Source: Halorubrum ruber (GTDB taxonomy: Archaea > Halobacteriota > Halobacteria > Halobacteriales > Haloferacaceae). Taken from it: a stretch of DNA of 64,000 bases. Shown here piece after piece: positions 1 to 7,813 of the stretch (the stretch's first letter is position 1; every line of letters starts with the position of its first letter). The stretch lies in NCBI RefSeq assembly GCF_018228765.1, contig NZ_CP073695.1:2775218-2839217 (forward strand), in the 5' to 3' direction. The position numbers and the translations under genes are program-made. The notes beneath the pieces are model-generated. The model made no database searches. It saw only the letters and a program-made list of their open reading frames with translations, and was not told where the DNA came from.

Positions 1-117
1 GATCGCCTGATCGTCGTGGACCGTCACGTCGCAGTCGTATACGGAACGCAGCGCACCGGAGGCCTCCCGTTTCACTCGGGGGGTGACCTCCCCGACCGGG
101 ACGATGTCCACGAGCAT
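1..117 (-). CDS. amzA: archaemetzincin, N-terminal fragment (window edge)
   Basis: The reverse strand reads from an ATG at 117 to the window edge without a stop, giving 39 residues that begin MLVDIVPVGEVTPRVKREAS and continue with a YDCDVTVHD segment. This is the typical N-terminus of archaemetzincins, zinc-dependent metalloproteases with an HExxHxxGxxH site. The catalytic part lies outside the window, so the metal site cannot be checked. It is divergent from the UPF0146 gene, with about 40 bp between the start codons. Family assignment rests on recalled similarity of the N-terminus. Confidence 0.75.
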   Translation of the reverse strand, partial: MLVDIVPVGEVTPRVKREASGALRSVYDCDVTVHDDQAI

Positions 118-156
118 GGAACCGCTTTTGACCGCCGCGGTCATAAAGGCCGCGCC

Positions 157-630
157 GTGGGCCAACCACCGCAGTCGGAACGCGCGCTCGTCGCCGCGCT
201 CGACCGACACGAACGGCTGATCGAGGTCGGCGTCGGGCGGCGTCCGGAGGTCGCTCGCGCCCTCGCCGAGCGCGGTCGCGAGGTCGTCGCGATCGACGTC
301 GAGGTGAGCGAGGCGGCGCGGGAGGCGTCGATGGAGCCCCGACCGTCGAGCGCGGGATCGCTCCGCGTCGTCACGGCGGACGTGACGGCACTGGCGAGCG
401 GCGGGGACGACCGGTCGATACGGGACGGGCTCGGTCTCGACGCGTCCGAGAACGGGTTCAACGCCGTGTACGCGCGGAACCTCCCCGCCGAACTCCAGCG
501 ACCGACCGTCGCGCTCGCGGAGCGACTCGACGCCGACTGTCTGTTCACCACGCTCGGCTTCGAGGAGCCGGTCGTCGACGTCCGGCGTCGGTCGGAGGAG
601 TCGGGGACCATCGTGTACGTGGCGCGATGA
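157..630 (+). CDS. UPF0146 family protein
   Basis: A 157-residue protein of the archaeal UPF0146 family, whose function is unknown. It has a Rossmann-like start (LIEVGVGRRPEVARALAERG), an acidic strand end (VVAIDVEV) resembling a class I methyltransferase nucleotide-binding edge, and the family segment AVYARNLPAELQRP near the C-terminus. I chose the GTG at 157 over the longer frame from 16 because upstream codons overlap the divergent archaemetzincin gene and do not look like this family. An AT-rich stretch (tcataaa, 141-147) precedes it. The HAD phosphatase gene follows after 66 bp. Confidence 0.8.
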   Translation: MGQPPQSERALVAALDRHERLIEVGVGRRPEVARALAERGREVVAIDVEVSEAAREASMEPRPSSAGSLRVVTADVTALASGGDDRSIRDGLGLDASENGFNAVYARNLPAELQRPTVALAERLDADCLFTTLGFEEPVVDVRRRSEESGTIVYVAR

Positions 631-696
631 CGAAGCGAACCGGCGACGCCGGCCGCGAACCCGAACGTTCATTCCGCCCCCAGCCGGGGTTGCGGT

Positions 697-1560
697 ATGC
701 AGGTCGACGCAGCCGTCCTCGACATCGACGGGGTGTTGGTCGACGTGGCGGACTCCTACCGTCGGGCGATCCTCGAATCGGTCGACCGCGTCTGCGGCAA
801 GCCGATCGACCGCGACGCGGTCCAGGCGTTCAAGGACGCCGGCGGGTTCAACAACGACTGGGAGCTGACGGACGCGGCCGCGCTGTTCGTGTTGGCCCGC
901 CGCGAGGGGCTCCGGATGGACGTCGACGAGTTCACCGACCGCGTCAGCGAACTCGGCGGCGGCCTCGACGCGGCCAAGGAGGTCGTCGGCGACCTCCCGC
1001 GGGTCGCGCAGGCCCGCGTCCGCGACCAGTGGGACCGGGACGCGCTCCGCGAGACGTTCCAGGCGCTGTACCTCGGCGCGGAGCTGTACCGCGAGTTAGA
1101 GGGCGGCGAGCCGCCGATCGAGGCGGAGGGGTACATCCACGACGAGCCGACGCTCGTCGACCCCGAGACGATCGCCGACCTCACCGAGCGGTTCGACGTG
1201 GGCGTTCTCACCGGGCGCCCGGCCGCGGAGGCGGAGATCGCCTTAGAGCGCGTCGGGCTCGACGTGCCCGAGGAGCGACGCTTCACGATGGACGACTGGG
1301 AGGAGGGGAAACCGCACCCCAGAGCGCTCGTCGAGCTCGCCGAGCGGTTCGACGTCGAGCGCGTCGCGTTCGCGGGCGACACCCTCGACGACGTGCGGAC
1401 CGCGCGCAACGCCGACGAGACCGACGAGACGCGCGTCTACTACGGTATCGGCGTGCTGACGGGCGGGCTGACCGGCGAGGAAGGCCGCGAGAAGTTCGCA
1501 AACGCCGGGGCCGACGCGGTGATCGACGACGTGAACGAGCTGGTGGAACTGCTGGAGTAG
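697..1560 (+). CDS. HAD-superfamily phosphatase, TIGR01548-like
   Basis: A 287-residue haloacid dehalogenase-type hydrolase. Motif I is LDIDG with the nucleophile Asp9 and general acid Asp11; the motif III lysine lies in [10 protein letters not shown]; motif IV is GDTLDD (Asp228, Asp231, Asp232), so the phosphatase machinery is complete. A helical cap of about 150 residues sits between motifs I and II. In Halobacteria this family (called HAD hydrolase, family IA, hypothetical 1) has no settled substrate. The start ATG follows a short AT-containing leader. A tRNA gene begins 45 bp downstream on the opposite strand. Confidence 0.85.
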   Translation: MQVDAAVLDIDGVLVDVADSYRRAILESVDRVCGKPIDRDAVQAFKDAGGFNNDWELTDAAALFVLARREGLRMDVDEFTDRVSELGGGLDAAKEVVGDLPRVAQARVRDQWDRDALRETFQALYLGAELYRELEGGEPPIEAEGYIHDEPTLVDPETIADLTERFDVGVLTGRPAAEAEIALERVGLDVPEERRFTMDDWEEGKPHPRALVELAERFDVERVAFAGDTLDDVRTARNADETDETRVYYGIGVLTGGLTGEEGREKFANAGADAVIDDVNELVELLE

Positions 1561-1605
1561 TGCTCTCGTGTGTCCGTTCTCGCAGAAGTACTCGCCGCGG
1601 GAGAA

Positions 1606-1681
1606 TGGGCCCTGCCGGATTTGAACCAGCGGTCTATCCGTTATGAGCGGAACGCTTTAAACCAGACTAAGCTAAGGGCCC
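1606..1681 (-). tRNA. tRNA with CAU anticodon (elongator Met or Ile2)
   Basis: A 76-nt cloverleaf on the reverse strand with acceptor arms GGGCCCT/AGGGCCC and A73, D stem GCTT/AAGC, anticodon stem TTCCG/CGGAT (one terminal U-U mismatch), loop CTCATAA with anticodon CAU, and T arm GCTGG-TTCAAAT-CCGGC. No intron. Elongator Met and agmatidine-modified Ile2 tRNAs share the CAU anticodon; the sequence alone did not let me decide. CCA is not encoded, consistent with the CCA-adding enzyme nearby. Confidence 0.93.
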
Positions 1682-1711
1682 GCTCATACCGATTTCTTTC
1701 TCGGTTCCTCT

Positions 1712-2188
1712 TTATGTTGTCGGGTTGGAACTGAGTGAGGGCAGTACCTCGTCAAGGAGGTAGTTTTCGTGCCAGTTGATGTTTTTCACGTTGCCGTTTT
1801 TCGGACGTTCGTACCGAATTGTCATTTGTGTTTTAGCGGTCTCTTCGATGGGAATCAGATACGTTTCATCACACGTTGGAGCGTAGACGGCGAAGAGGTC
1901 AATGGACCCTCCGTATCCTTCCCGCTCGTACCCTGAGCTCTTCGTCCGAGTACTCCGTGTTCGGAATCGTACCGCGCCGTTAGTCGTCGCTTCGAATGCG
2001 GTTTTTATTTGAATTCGGTAGAACGAATCGTCAATCTCGGCGACAATATCGTACGGTTCATTGTCGTAATCAGGGGTCAGAACAGAGATCCCGCGGCTCA
2101 CAAGTTCCGATTTTACGATCGCTTCTGCTGCTTGGCCGCGCTTCTGTGGCTCTTCGAGTGAAGCAAATCGTTCGCACCGATTCGACAT
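1712..2188 (-). CDS. PD-(D/E)XK nuclease-like protein (PDDEXK_5 type)
   Basis: A 158-residue protein resembling the group I intron-associated PD-(D/E)XK family. Visible features: an N-terminal helix GQAAEAIVKSELVSRG, then NEPYDIVAEIDDSFYRIQIKTA, in which the Asp of YDIV and the Q-I-K triad fit the nuclease core, followed by a DLFAVYAP strand. The start at 2188 excludes an upstream extension that would run into the neighbouring tRNA. The gene is visibly AT-richer than its neighbours and lies alone between two same-strand tRNA genes, which suggests acquisition by transfer. No integrase or duplicated tRNA end was found. Its role is unknown. Confidence 0.7.
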   Translation of the reverse strand: MSNRCERFASLEEPQKRGQAAEAIVKSELVSRGISVLTPDYDNEPYDIVAEIDDSFYRIQIKTAFEATTNGAVRFRTRSTRTKSSGYEREGYGGSIDLFAVYAPTCDETYLIPIEETAKTQMTIRYERPKNGNVKNINWHENYLLDEVLPSLSSNPTT

Positions 2189-2262
2189 GTCTGAGACACC
2201 AGAAGTGACAGTAAAAAATAGGTCAGCCGCCGAGCGGAAGTGAATTTGAAGTGGAAGAGGGA

Positions 2263-2371
2263 CGCCGAAGCCAGGACTCGAACCTGGGACCGCCTCGTGA
2301 CTGTGACGGCCGGGGGAAGTTCCGCCGAACGTCGTAACAGCGAGGCGCTCTACCAACTGAGCTACTTCGGC
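2263..2371 (-). tRNA. tRNA-Asn (GUU) with 36-nt intron
   Basis: Acceptor GCCGAAG/CTTCGGC with G73 (the Asn discriminator), D arm GCTC/GAGC, anticodon stem CCTCG/CGAGG, T arm CCAGG-TTCGAGT-CCTGG. The anticodon loop reads CTGTTA and is interrupted after position 37. Exon 1 is 2335-2371, the inferred intron is 2299-2334, exon 2 is 2263-2298, giving a 73-nt mature tRNA. Position 37/38 is the canonical site for archaeal bulge-helix-bulge introns removed by the splicing endonuclease. Confidence 0.9.
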
Positions 2372-2530
2372 TCACTTCCGGGTACTCGCGTCGTTTTGAT
2401 ATGGCTTTCGTTTCCGCCCGACGGAGTGGGATCCGGAGGACACGAGGGGTTCGAAACGATGCCGCGAAGGCCACGCTCGCGCCGCCGATCCGACCGACAC
2501 GTTTTCGGCCGGACCGCGAGACCGTTCGGT

Positions 2531-3970
2531 ATGGACGAGTTGGAGGCGGTGCTGTCGCGGGTCCGCGAGCGGGTCCTCCCGGAGCCCGAGGAGCGCGAGC
2601 GGCTGCGCGAGACGGCCGCGACGCTGACCGAGCGGGCCCGCGAGGCGATCGCCGACCTCCCGGTCGAGGCCGACGTGGTCCAGGTCGGGTCGACCGCGCG
2701 CGGCACGTGGGTCGCCGGCGACCGCGACATCGACCTGTTCGTCCGGTTCGACGTGGACCTCGACCGTGCCGAGTTAGAGGAGTACGGCCTCGACGTCGGC
2801 CACGCGGTCCTCCCCGACGGCCACGAGGAGTTCGCCGAACACCCGTACGTGAAGGGGAGCTACGAGGGGTTCGACGTCGACCTCGTCCCCTGTCATGACG
2901 TTGAGAGGGCCGCCGAGCTGGTCTCCGCCGTCGACCGCACGCCGTTCCACGACGCGTACCTCTCCGCGCGGCTCGACGACGACCTCGCCGCGGACGTGGT
3001 GCTGGCGAAGGCGTTCCTGAAGGGGATCGGCGCGTACGGGAGCGACCTCCGCACCGAGGGGTTCTCGGGATACCTCACGGAGCTACTCGTGTTGGAGCTC
3101 GGCGGGTTCGTCCCGCTGGTCGAGTCGGCGCGGAGCTGGCACCCGCCGGTGGAGTTCGACCCCGAGGGGCACGCCGAGCACACGTTCGAGGACCCGCTCG
3201 TCGTCGTCGACCCCACCGACCCGACGCGGAACGTCGCGGCGGTGCTGTCGGCGGCGAACCTCGCGCGGTTCCAGCACTACGCGCGGGAGCTGCTCGCGGC
3301 GCCGAGCGAGGCGCTCTTCGAGCCCGACGACCCCGAACCGCTCGACTCCAGAGAGGTCCGCGCCCACCTCGACCGGCGGGGGACGACCCCGGTCGCGGTC
3401 GTCTTCGACGCGCCCGACGTGGTCGACGACCAGCTGTGGCCGCAGCTCCGGCGCTCGCTGGACGGGATCGTCGGGGGTCTCAACGAGCGCGGCTTCGACG
3501 TTCTCCGGGCGCGAGCGATGACGGACGCGGCGGGAGCGGCGGGTGCGGCGGGCACCCCCGAGACGAGCGACGCCGAGGAGACGGCCGAGCGCGACGGAGC
3601 CGACGAGCCGACGCGGGCCGCGCTGTACGCCGAATTAGAGGTGACCGAGCGCCCGACCGTGGAGCGCCACGAGGGGCCGCCGGTCGCGGTCCGGAAGCAC
3701 GCCGCGAGCTTCTACGAGTCGTACGTTGACGACGTCGACCCGGACACGTACGGACCCTTCATCGACGGAGACCGGTACGTCGTCGAGCGGGAGCGGGAGT
3801 TCGCAACCGTCCGGGAGTACTTGGAGAGCGACGCCGCGAGCGACGTCGCGCTCGGGGCGCAGGTGGAGCCGGCGTTCGACGACCGCGATGTGTTGGTCGG
3901 GGAGGCGGTCGCCACGCTCGCGCCCGCGTTCGGCCGGCCGCTCCGGGAGTTCTACGAGCCGCGACCGTGA
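2531..3970 (+). CDS. cca: CCA tRNA nucleotidyltransferase (archaeal class I)
   Basis: A 479-residue archaeal CCA-adding enzyme, which adds or repairs the 3' CCA of tRNAs using CTP and ATP. The nucleotidyltransferase motif is GSTARGTW at residues 53-60, followed by the metal-binding pair Asp66/Asp68 in GDRDIDLFVRF; DVDLVP supplies the third carboxylate. The downstream KAFLKGIGAYGSDLRTEGFSG segment is typical of the archaeal class. Start at 2531 leaves 159 bp to the tRNA-Asn gene on the other strand. An Ala/Gly/Glu-rich insertion near residues 335-360 is probably a halophilic surface loop. Confidence 0.95.
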   Translation: MDELEAVLSRVRERVLPEPEERERLRETAATLTERAREAIADLPVEADVVQVGSTARGTWVAGDRDIDLFVRFDVDLDRAELEEYGLDVGHAVLPDGHEEFAEHPYVKGSYEGFDVDLVPCHDVERAAELVSAVDRTPFHDAYLSARLDDDLAADVVLAKAFLKGIGAYGSDLRTEGFSGYLTELLVLELGGFVPLVESARSWHPPVEFDPEGHAEHTFEDPLVVVDPTDPTRNVAAVLSAANLARFQHYARELLAAPSEALFEPDDPEPLDSREVRAHLDRRGTTPVAVVFDAPDVVDDQLWPQLRRSLDGIVGGLNERGFDVLRARAMTDAAGAAGAAGTPETSDAEETAERDGADEPTRAALYAELEVTERPTVERHEGPPVAVRKHAASFYESYVDDVDPDTYGPFIDGDRYVVEREREFATVREYLESDAASDVALGAQVEPAFDDRDVLVGEAVATLAPAFGRPLREFYEPRP

Positions 3971-3995
3971 GCGCCGTCGGCGAGAACGTCGGTCG

Positions 3996-4325
3996 TCATC
4001 CGGAGACGCGGTCGAGGAGCCGGTAGACGAGCGCGGCGACGGCGGCGACGATCAGCGCGACCGCCGAGAGGAGGCCGGCGGCGCGGGGGAACGACAGCCA
4101 GAACGCGGCGTAGAAGGCGAGCGCGAACGCGAACAGGCCGACGACCAGCAGTCCGCGAGAGGGGTTCTGCGCGGCGGCGACGAACGCGCGCTGGGGGATC
4201 GAGAGGTCGCCGAACTCGGAGACGTCGTCGGGGTCGACGTCTCCGGGATCCGGATCGTCGGAGAGCGGCCCCGAATCGGCCGGGTCCCCCGACTCGGCGT
4301 CGACGGAGCGGTCGGTGTCGGTCAC
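3996..4325 (-). CDS. conserved haloarchaeal membrane protein, function unknown
   Basis: A 109-residue protein with an acidic, disordered N-terminal half (about 50 residues, rich in Asp, Pro and Ser) and two hydrophobic segments (GLLVVGLFAFALAFYAAFWL and GLLSAVALIVAAVAALVYRLL) that should form a membrane hairpin. A short amphipathic stretch, IPQRAFVAAAQNPSRG, precedes the first segment. I recognise no named family. It is transcribed in the same direction as the two crcB genes and lies 69 bp downstream of them, so it may share their transcript. Confidence 0.65.
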   Translation of the reverse strand: MTDTDRSVDAESGDPADSGPLSDDPDPGDVDPDDVSEFGDLSIPQRAFVAAAQNPSRGLLVVGLFAFALAFYAAFWLSFPRAAGLLSAVALIVAAVAALVYRLLDRVSG

Positions 4326-4394
4326 GGACGTGGATACGGGCCGGAGGATGCTGTACCTATCGCTTGTCGGGCAGACGCCGAGCGTCGGCGCCCG

Positions 4395-4754
4395 TCAGAG
4401 GAGCCGTCCGGTGAGGAGCGTTCCGAGGAGAAACGCCGCCAGCGCGGCCGCGAGGTTCGACGCCGCGATCCCCGCGGCGGCGCGCGCGCCCGTCTCGCTC
4501 GCCGCCCGAACGGTCCCGACGGCGAACGAGGAGAACGTCGTGAACGCGCCGCAGAAGCCGACACCGAGGAGCAGCGTAGCCGTCGACCCGATCGGCGCGG
4601 CGGAGACGGCGCCGAGGGCGAAGCTTCCGAGCGCGTTGACGACGAGGACCGACCGTCGTCCCTCGACGTGGAGCCCAACTACGTGCCGAAAGACGGCACC
4701 GAGCGCGCCGCCGACGCCGACGAGGGCCGTCGCGAGGAGCGGCTGGACCGTCAT
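4395..4754 (-). CDS. crcB: CrcB/Fluc fluoride channel subunit 2
   Basis: A 119-residue, four-helix protein of the CrcB/Fluc family, dual-topology channels that expel fluoride. Family signatures: GVGGALGAVFRH at the start, VNALGSFALG in helix 2, and GFCGAFTTFSSFA in helix 3, which contains the Phe and Thr residues lining the pore. It overlaps the upstream crcB copy by 4 bp, the usual arrangement where two unequal subunits form a heterodimer of fixed, opposite orientation. No fluoride riboswitch motif was seen upstream of the pair. Confidence 0.93.
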   Translation of the reverse strand: MTVQPLLATALVGVGGALGAVFRHVVGLHVEGRRSVLVVNALGSFALGAVSAAPIGSTATLLLGVGFCGAFTTFSSFAVGTVRAASETGARAAAGIAASNLAAALAAFLLGTLLTGRLL

Positions 4755-5155
4755 CGGCGGTCCCGCCCTCCGAGCGCGAGGCCGAGCGCGGCCGCGGCGA
4801 ACCCGGTCGCGTAGCTGGCGGCGACGTACCAGGCGCCGGCCAGCGACCCGAGCGCGACCGCGTCGGCGACGAACGTGCTGTACGTCGTGAACGACGAGAG
4901 CGCGCCGGTGCCGACGAACAGCCGGGTCTGGTCGCTCGACGCGCGGGTCAACAGGAGCCCGAGCGCGAACGACCCGGCGACGTTCGCGACGAGCGTCCCC
5001 GCGCCGGTCGGAGCGCCGCCGAGGCCCCCGAGACCGGTTTCGGCGGCGCCCGCGGCGAGGGCCCGACCGACCCCGACGTCGACCGCGTGTCTGGCGACCG
5101 CACCGAGGAACCCGCCGAGCGCGACGAGCAGGAACCCGTACGGCGTCCGTTCCAT
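4751..5155 (-). CDS. crcB: CrcB/Fluc fluoride channel subunit 1
   Basis: A 134-residue paralogue of the adjacent CrcB protein, first gene of the pair. Signatures: GGFLGAVARHAVDV, VANVAGSFALGLLL, and GALSSFTTYSTFVADA. It carries a longer loop with Gly-rich sequence (about residues 38-55) between helices 1 and 2. Its stop overlaps the start of the second crcB, implying translational coupling and equal expression of the two halves of a heterodimeric fluoride channel. Confidence 0.93.
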   Translation of the reverse strand: MERTPYGFLLVALGGFLGAVARHAVDVGVGRALAAGAAETGLGGLGGAPTGAGTLVANVAGSFALGLLLTRASSDQTRLFVGTGALSSFTTYSTFVADAVALGSLAGAWYVAASYATGFAAAALGLALGGRDRR

Positions 5156-5198
5156 GCGCGTGAGTGAGGCCGGGACGGCTTGTGCGTTCTGGACCGCG

Positions 5199-6323
5199 TT
5201 ACTGTCGCTCCGCGTCCGACAGCCGGCGAGCGCGCGGACTCTCCCCTTCGTGCGGCGTCCGCCGCTCTCTGATCCGGACCGTGTGGGCCGTCTCGGTGGC
5301 GTCGTCGACCACGAGCGCCTCGCCGACGCCCTCGGGGAGCCGCGAGGCGAGGTCGCCAGCGAGGTACGTCGCCTCCGCTTCGGCCAAGCGGTCGACGTCG
5401 CGCGCGGCCGTCAGCCGGTGCGAGACGAGGAGGTCGGACTGGGAGACGGCGACGCTCGGCAGCGCGGCCGGGCGCTGCGTCGCACAGACCAGCGAGACGC
5501 CGGGCGCGCGCCCCCGAGTGAGGATCGTCCGGAGCGCCGGCTCGGCGACCCCGTCGAAGAAGGCGTGCGCCTCGTCGACGAGCAGCCACGGGAGCCGCGT
5601 GAGATCCTCGGCGATTCGCGCGTCGTAGAGGCCACGAGCGACCGCGCGGACGACGGCCGACGCGGCGGCGTCCGGAACCCCGGCGAGGTCGAGGACGACT
5701 GGGTCGCCGTCGGCCGCGAGGGACGCGACCGGCGGCGTGTCGGCGTCGAAGACGCCCCACGAGGCCGCCAGCCGGAGGTGGTTCGCCGCTGCGCGCCGCG
5801 TCTCCGCCGGTGCGTCGGCGCCGGCGACCGCCTCGCGGAGCGTCGCGAGCGAGGGCGAGGAGCCGCCGTCGACCGCGTCCGCGACGATGCGCCAGACGAG
5901 ACTTCCCGGCCCGCTCGCCGGGTCGAGCCCGAGCAGGTCCGGCCACGTCGAGGGCGGTATCGAAGCGGGGCGGACCGCGGGGTCGACGACGCGGCCGCCG
6001 GCCGCTTCGAGGCCGCCGAAGACGCCCATCGGGTCGACGACGACCGGAACGACGCCGTCGGCGTCGGCGATTTCCTCCGCGAGGACACCGAGCGTGTACG
6101 ACTTCCCGGTCCCGCGTTTCCCGAACACGACCCCCGCGTGCGGCCGGTCGAGGTCGACGCCGACCGTCGCGCCGGCGCTCCCGTCGCGAGCGAGGAAGGA
6201 TCCGATCCGTGCGGTGTGCGGGGGACGGTGGGCGTTACTTACGTCGTCGCGGTCGCTCACGCCGTCGCGGCTGGTCTCTCCGTCGCTGTCGGAGCCCGTC
6301 TCGTCGCGGCCGAGTACGTACAC
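5199..6323 (-). CDS. HerA/FtsK-like ATP-binding protein
   Basis: A 374-residue P-loop ATPase. Walker A is GKRGTGKS at residues 68-75; Walker B is LLVDEAHAFF starting near 247; a sensor-like CATQRPAALPSVAVSQSDLL follows, as in HerA/DUF87 DNA-translocase ATPases. The N-terminal 35 residues are acidic and probably disordered. HerA-type proteins pump DNA or reorganise it, often with NurA nuclease, but no NurA gene is adjacent here, so the partner is unknown. On the reverse strand a TTTTAT box at 6349-6354 lies 26-31 nt upstream of the ATG, implying a leaderless transcript. Confidence 0.8.
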   Translation of the reverse strand: MYVLGRDETGSDSDGETSRDGVSDRDDVSNAHRPPHTARIGSFLARDGSAGATVGVDLDRPHAGVVFGKRGTGKSYTLGVLAEEIADADGVVPVVVDPMGVFGGLEAAGGRVVDPAVRPASIPPSTWPDLLGLDPASGPGSLVWRIVADAVDGGSSPSLATLREAVAGADAPAETRRAAANHLRLAASWGVFDADTPPVASLAADGDPVVLDLAGVPDAAASAVVRAVARGLYDARIAEDLTRLPWLLVDEAHAFFDGVAEPALRTILTRGRAPGVSLVCATQRPAALPSVAVSQSDLLVSHRLTAARDVDRLAEAEATYLAGDLASRLPEGVGEALVVDDATETAHTVRIRERRTPHEGESPRARRLSDAERQ

Positions 6324-6433
6324 GCGGCCGGGTGGCCTCGGTATCGGATAAAAACGGTCGGGCCGCCCGAACTCCTCAACGTCGAACGCGTCTCGCGGGC
6401 GCCCGGTTCGGCGCCGGCCGGTCCGTCCGACTC

Positions 6434-6441
6434 TTTATAAG
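6434..6441 (+). promoter_or_regulatory. TATA box for the 6465 gene
   Basis: TTTATAAG centred about 27 nt before the ATG at 6465, the normal archaeal TATA-to-start distance. This placement makes the transcript leaderless and decides the start at 6465 against an upstream ATG at 6444, which would fall before the expected transcription start. Confidence 0.75.
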
Positions 6442-6464
6442 CAATGCCGCGGCCAGCGGGCCGT

Positions 6465-6941
6465 ATGTCCGATCGAACACACGACTCGCGCACCGCCAAC
6501 CGCCGGACGTTCAGCACCGACACCCGCGCGATCGAGGGGCTCCCGGTCCGGCTCGTCATCGCGCTCGTCGTCGGCGTCGCCAGCCTCAGCGTGATGATGG
6601 GGATGATCGGCGACATCGACGGCTTAGCCGCGACCGAGCTCGACGCGCAGCCGCAGCCGGAGGTGACCACGCCCGGCGACCAGTCGATCGACGTCGCGGT
6701 CGTCGATCCCGACGGCTCCCGCGTCGCGGACGCGACGGTCATCGTCCGCGGCGGCTCCGCACAGATCGACGGCGTCGTCACCGCGAAGACGAACGGCGAA
6801 GGGGTCGCCACGGTCGACGTCGACCCCGAGCTCGGACCGAATCAGGCCGACGGGACGCTCACGATCGACATCAAACCGCCGGCGGAGGGCGACTTCGTCG
6901 ACGAGCGGGGGAACACCGAGGTGCTCGTCGTCGAGGAGTGA
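6465..6941 (+). CDS. single-span membrane protein with Ig/CarboxypepD_reg-like domain
   Basis: A 158-residue protein conserved in Halobacteria. After about 35 polar residues there is one hydrophobic segment (LPVRLVIALVVGVASLSVMM, about 26-46) resembling the signal helix of archaeal pilin-like proteins, although a clear pilin peptidase site is not evident. The outer part (about 65-158) is a beta-rich domain, IDVAVVDPDGSRVADATVIV and onward, resembling a carboxypeptidase regulatory-like or Ig-like fold. Probably anchored with the domain outside. No function can be assigned. Confidence 0.7.
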   Translation: MSDRTHDSRTANRRTFSTDTRAIEGLPVRLVIALVVGVASLSVMMGMIGDIDGLAATELDAQPQPEVTTPGDQSIDVAVVDPDGSRVADATVIVRGGSAQIDGVVTAKTNGEGVATVDVDPELGPNQADGTLTIDIKPPAEGDFVDERGNTEVLVVEE

Positions 6942-6969
6942 CGCAGCGGGCGACGCGGGCGAGAGATTT

Positions 6970-7737
6970 TCAGAGCCGCTTGTCCCAGTCGATCCAGTCC
7001 TGCTCCCAGCCGTGCCGACGCTGACGCCCGCGTTCGGCGCGTTCGGCGTCCTCCCGACGGGTCCGGTTCCGTTCCGCCCCGGGCTGCTCGCCGTCGACGA
7101 GCATCGGCTGGAGCCGCGCCGGCCCGTGCGTCTCGACCGTCTCGAACCCCGCCGGCGCCGGGTCTTCGTCCGGAGCGGAGTCGGCGGGGGACGGCTCGAT
7201 CGCCGCGACCGTCTGAACGCCCGCGCCGCGCGGATAGACGATCCGGCCGCCGGACGCTAGCTGTTCTCGGAGGGAGCGCGGCGGCTCGACGACGGCGGTT
7301 TCGAGGAGGATCCGGTCGTAGGGTGCGTACGCGGGGAGCCCGTCGGCGCCGTCCGCGCGGTCGACGAGGACCGCCCCGTAGCCGGCCGCGTCGAGGTTCG
7401 ACCGCGCGGCGTGGACGGCGGCGCGGTCGATGTCGACCGCGTGGACGCGGCGCGCGCCGGCGATCTCTGCGAGCATCGCGACCGAGTAGCCGACCCCCGC
7501 GCCGACGACGAGGACCGAGTCGCCCTCCTCGGCGTCGAGCGCGGTGACCAGCCGGACCAGCGTCGGGAGGGAAAGCGAGTGTGGGTCGTCGCCGTCGATG
7601 CCGTCGCGGGGCGAGTCGTCGACGAAGTGGTCGCGCGGGACGCGCTGGAGGGCGGTCAACACGGGCGGCTCGATGGGCTCGCCGATCTGGTGTTCGAGCC
7701 CCTCGATCATGTCCGCCCTGAGCGACGCGTCGTCCAT
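6970..7737 (-). CDS. protein-L-isoaspartate methyltransferase family, divergent copy
   Basis: A 255-residue SAM-dependent methyltransferase of the Pcm family. SAM motif I is VLVVGAGVGY at about residues 75-84, followed by the acidic strand end VHAVDID. The substrate-binding block, normally S-x-P-x-x-V, reads SLPTLVRLV here, and the last 50 residues are charged and Trp-containing, unlike the housekeeping copy. True isoaspartyl repair activity is therefore less certain than for its neighbour. It lies 76 bp downstream of the canonical pcm in the same direction. Confidence 0.78.
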   Translation of the reverse strand: MDDASLRADMIEGLEHQIGEPIEPPVLTALQRVPRDHFVDDSPRDGIDGDDPHSLSLPTLVRLVTALDAEEGDSVLVVGAGVGYSVAMLAEIAGARRVHAVDIDRAAVHAARSNLDAAGYGAVLVDRADGADGLPAYAPYDRILLETAVVEPPRSLREQLASGGRIVYPRGAGVQTVAAIEPSPADSAPDEDPAPAGFETVETHGPARLQPMLVDGEQPGAERNRTRREDAERAERGRQRRHGWEQDWIDWDKRL

Positions 7738-7813
7738 GACCGGTCTCGGGGCTCGGTCCTCTAAAACTGTGCGTTCGGCGGGCCGGGGACGGACACCCGG
7801 GCAGCGAACTCGG

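Noticed and set aside
2240-2530. Upstream extension of the CCA nucleotidyltransferase
   Set aside because: It runs through the tRNA-Asn gene on the other strand; the family starts near MDELEAVLSRVRERV at 2531.
4315-4890. Fluoride riboswitch at the crcB genes
   Set aside because: The region upstream of the first crcB start (5156-5198) lacks the conserved riboswitch core.
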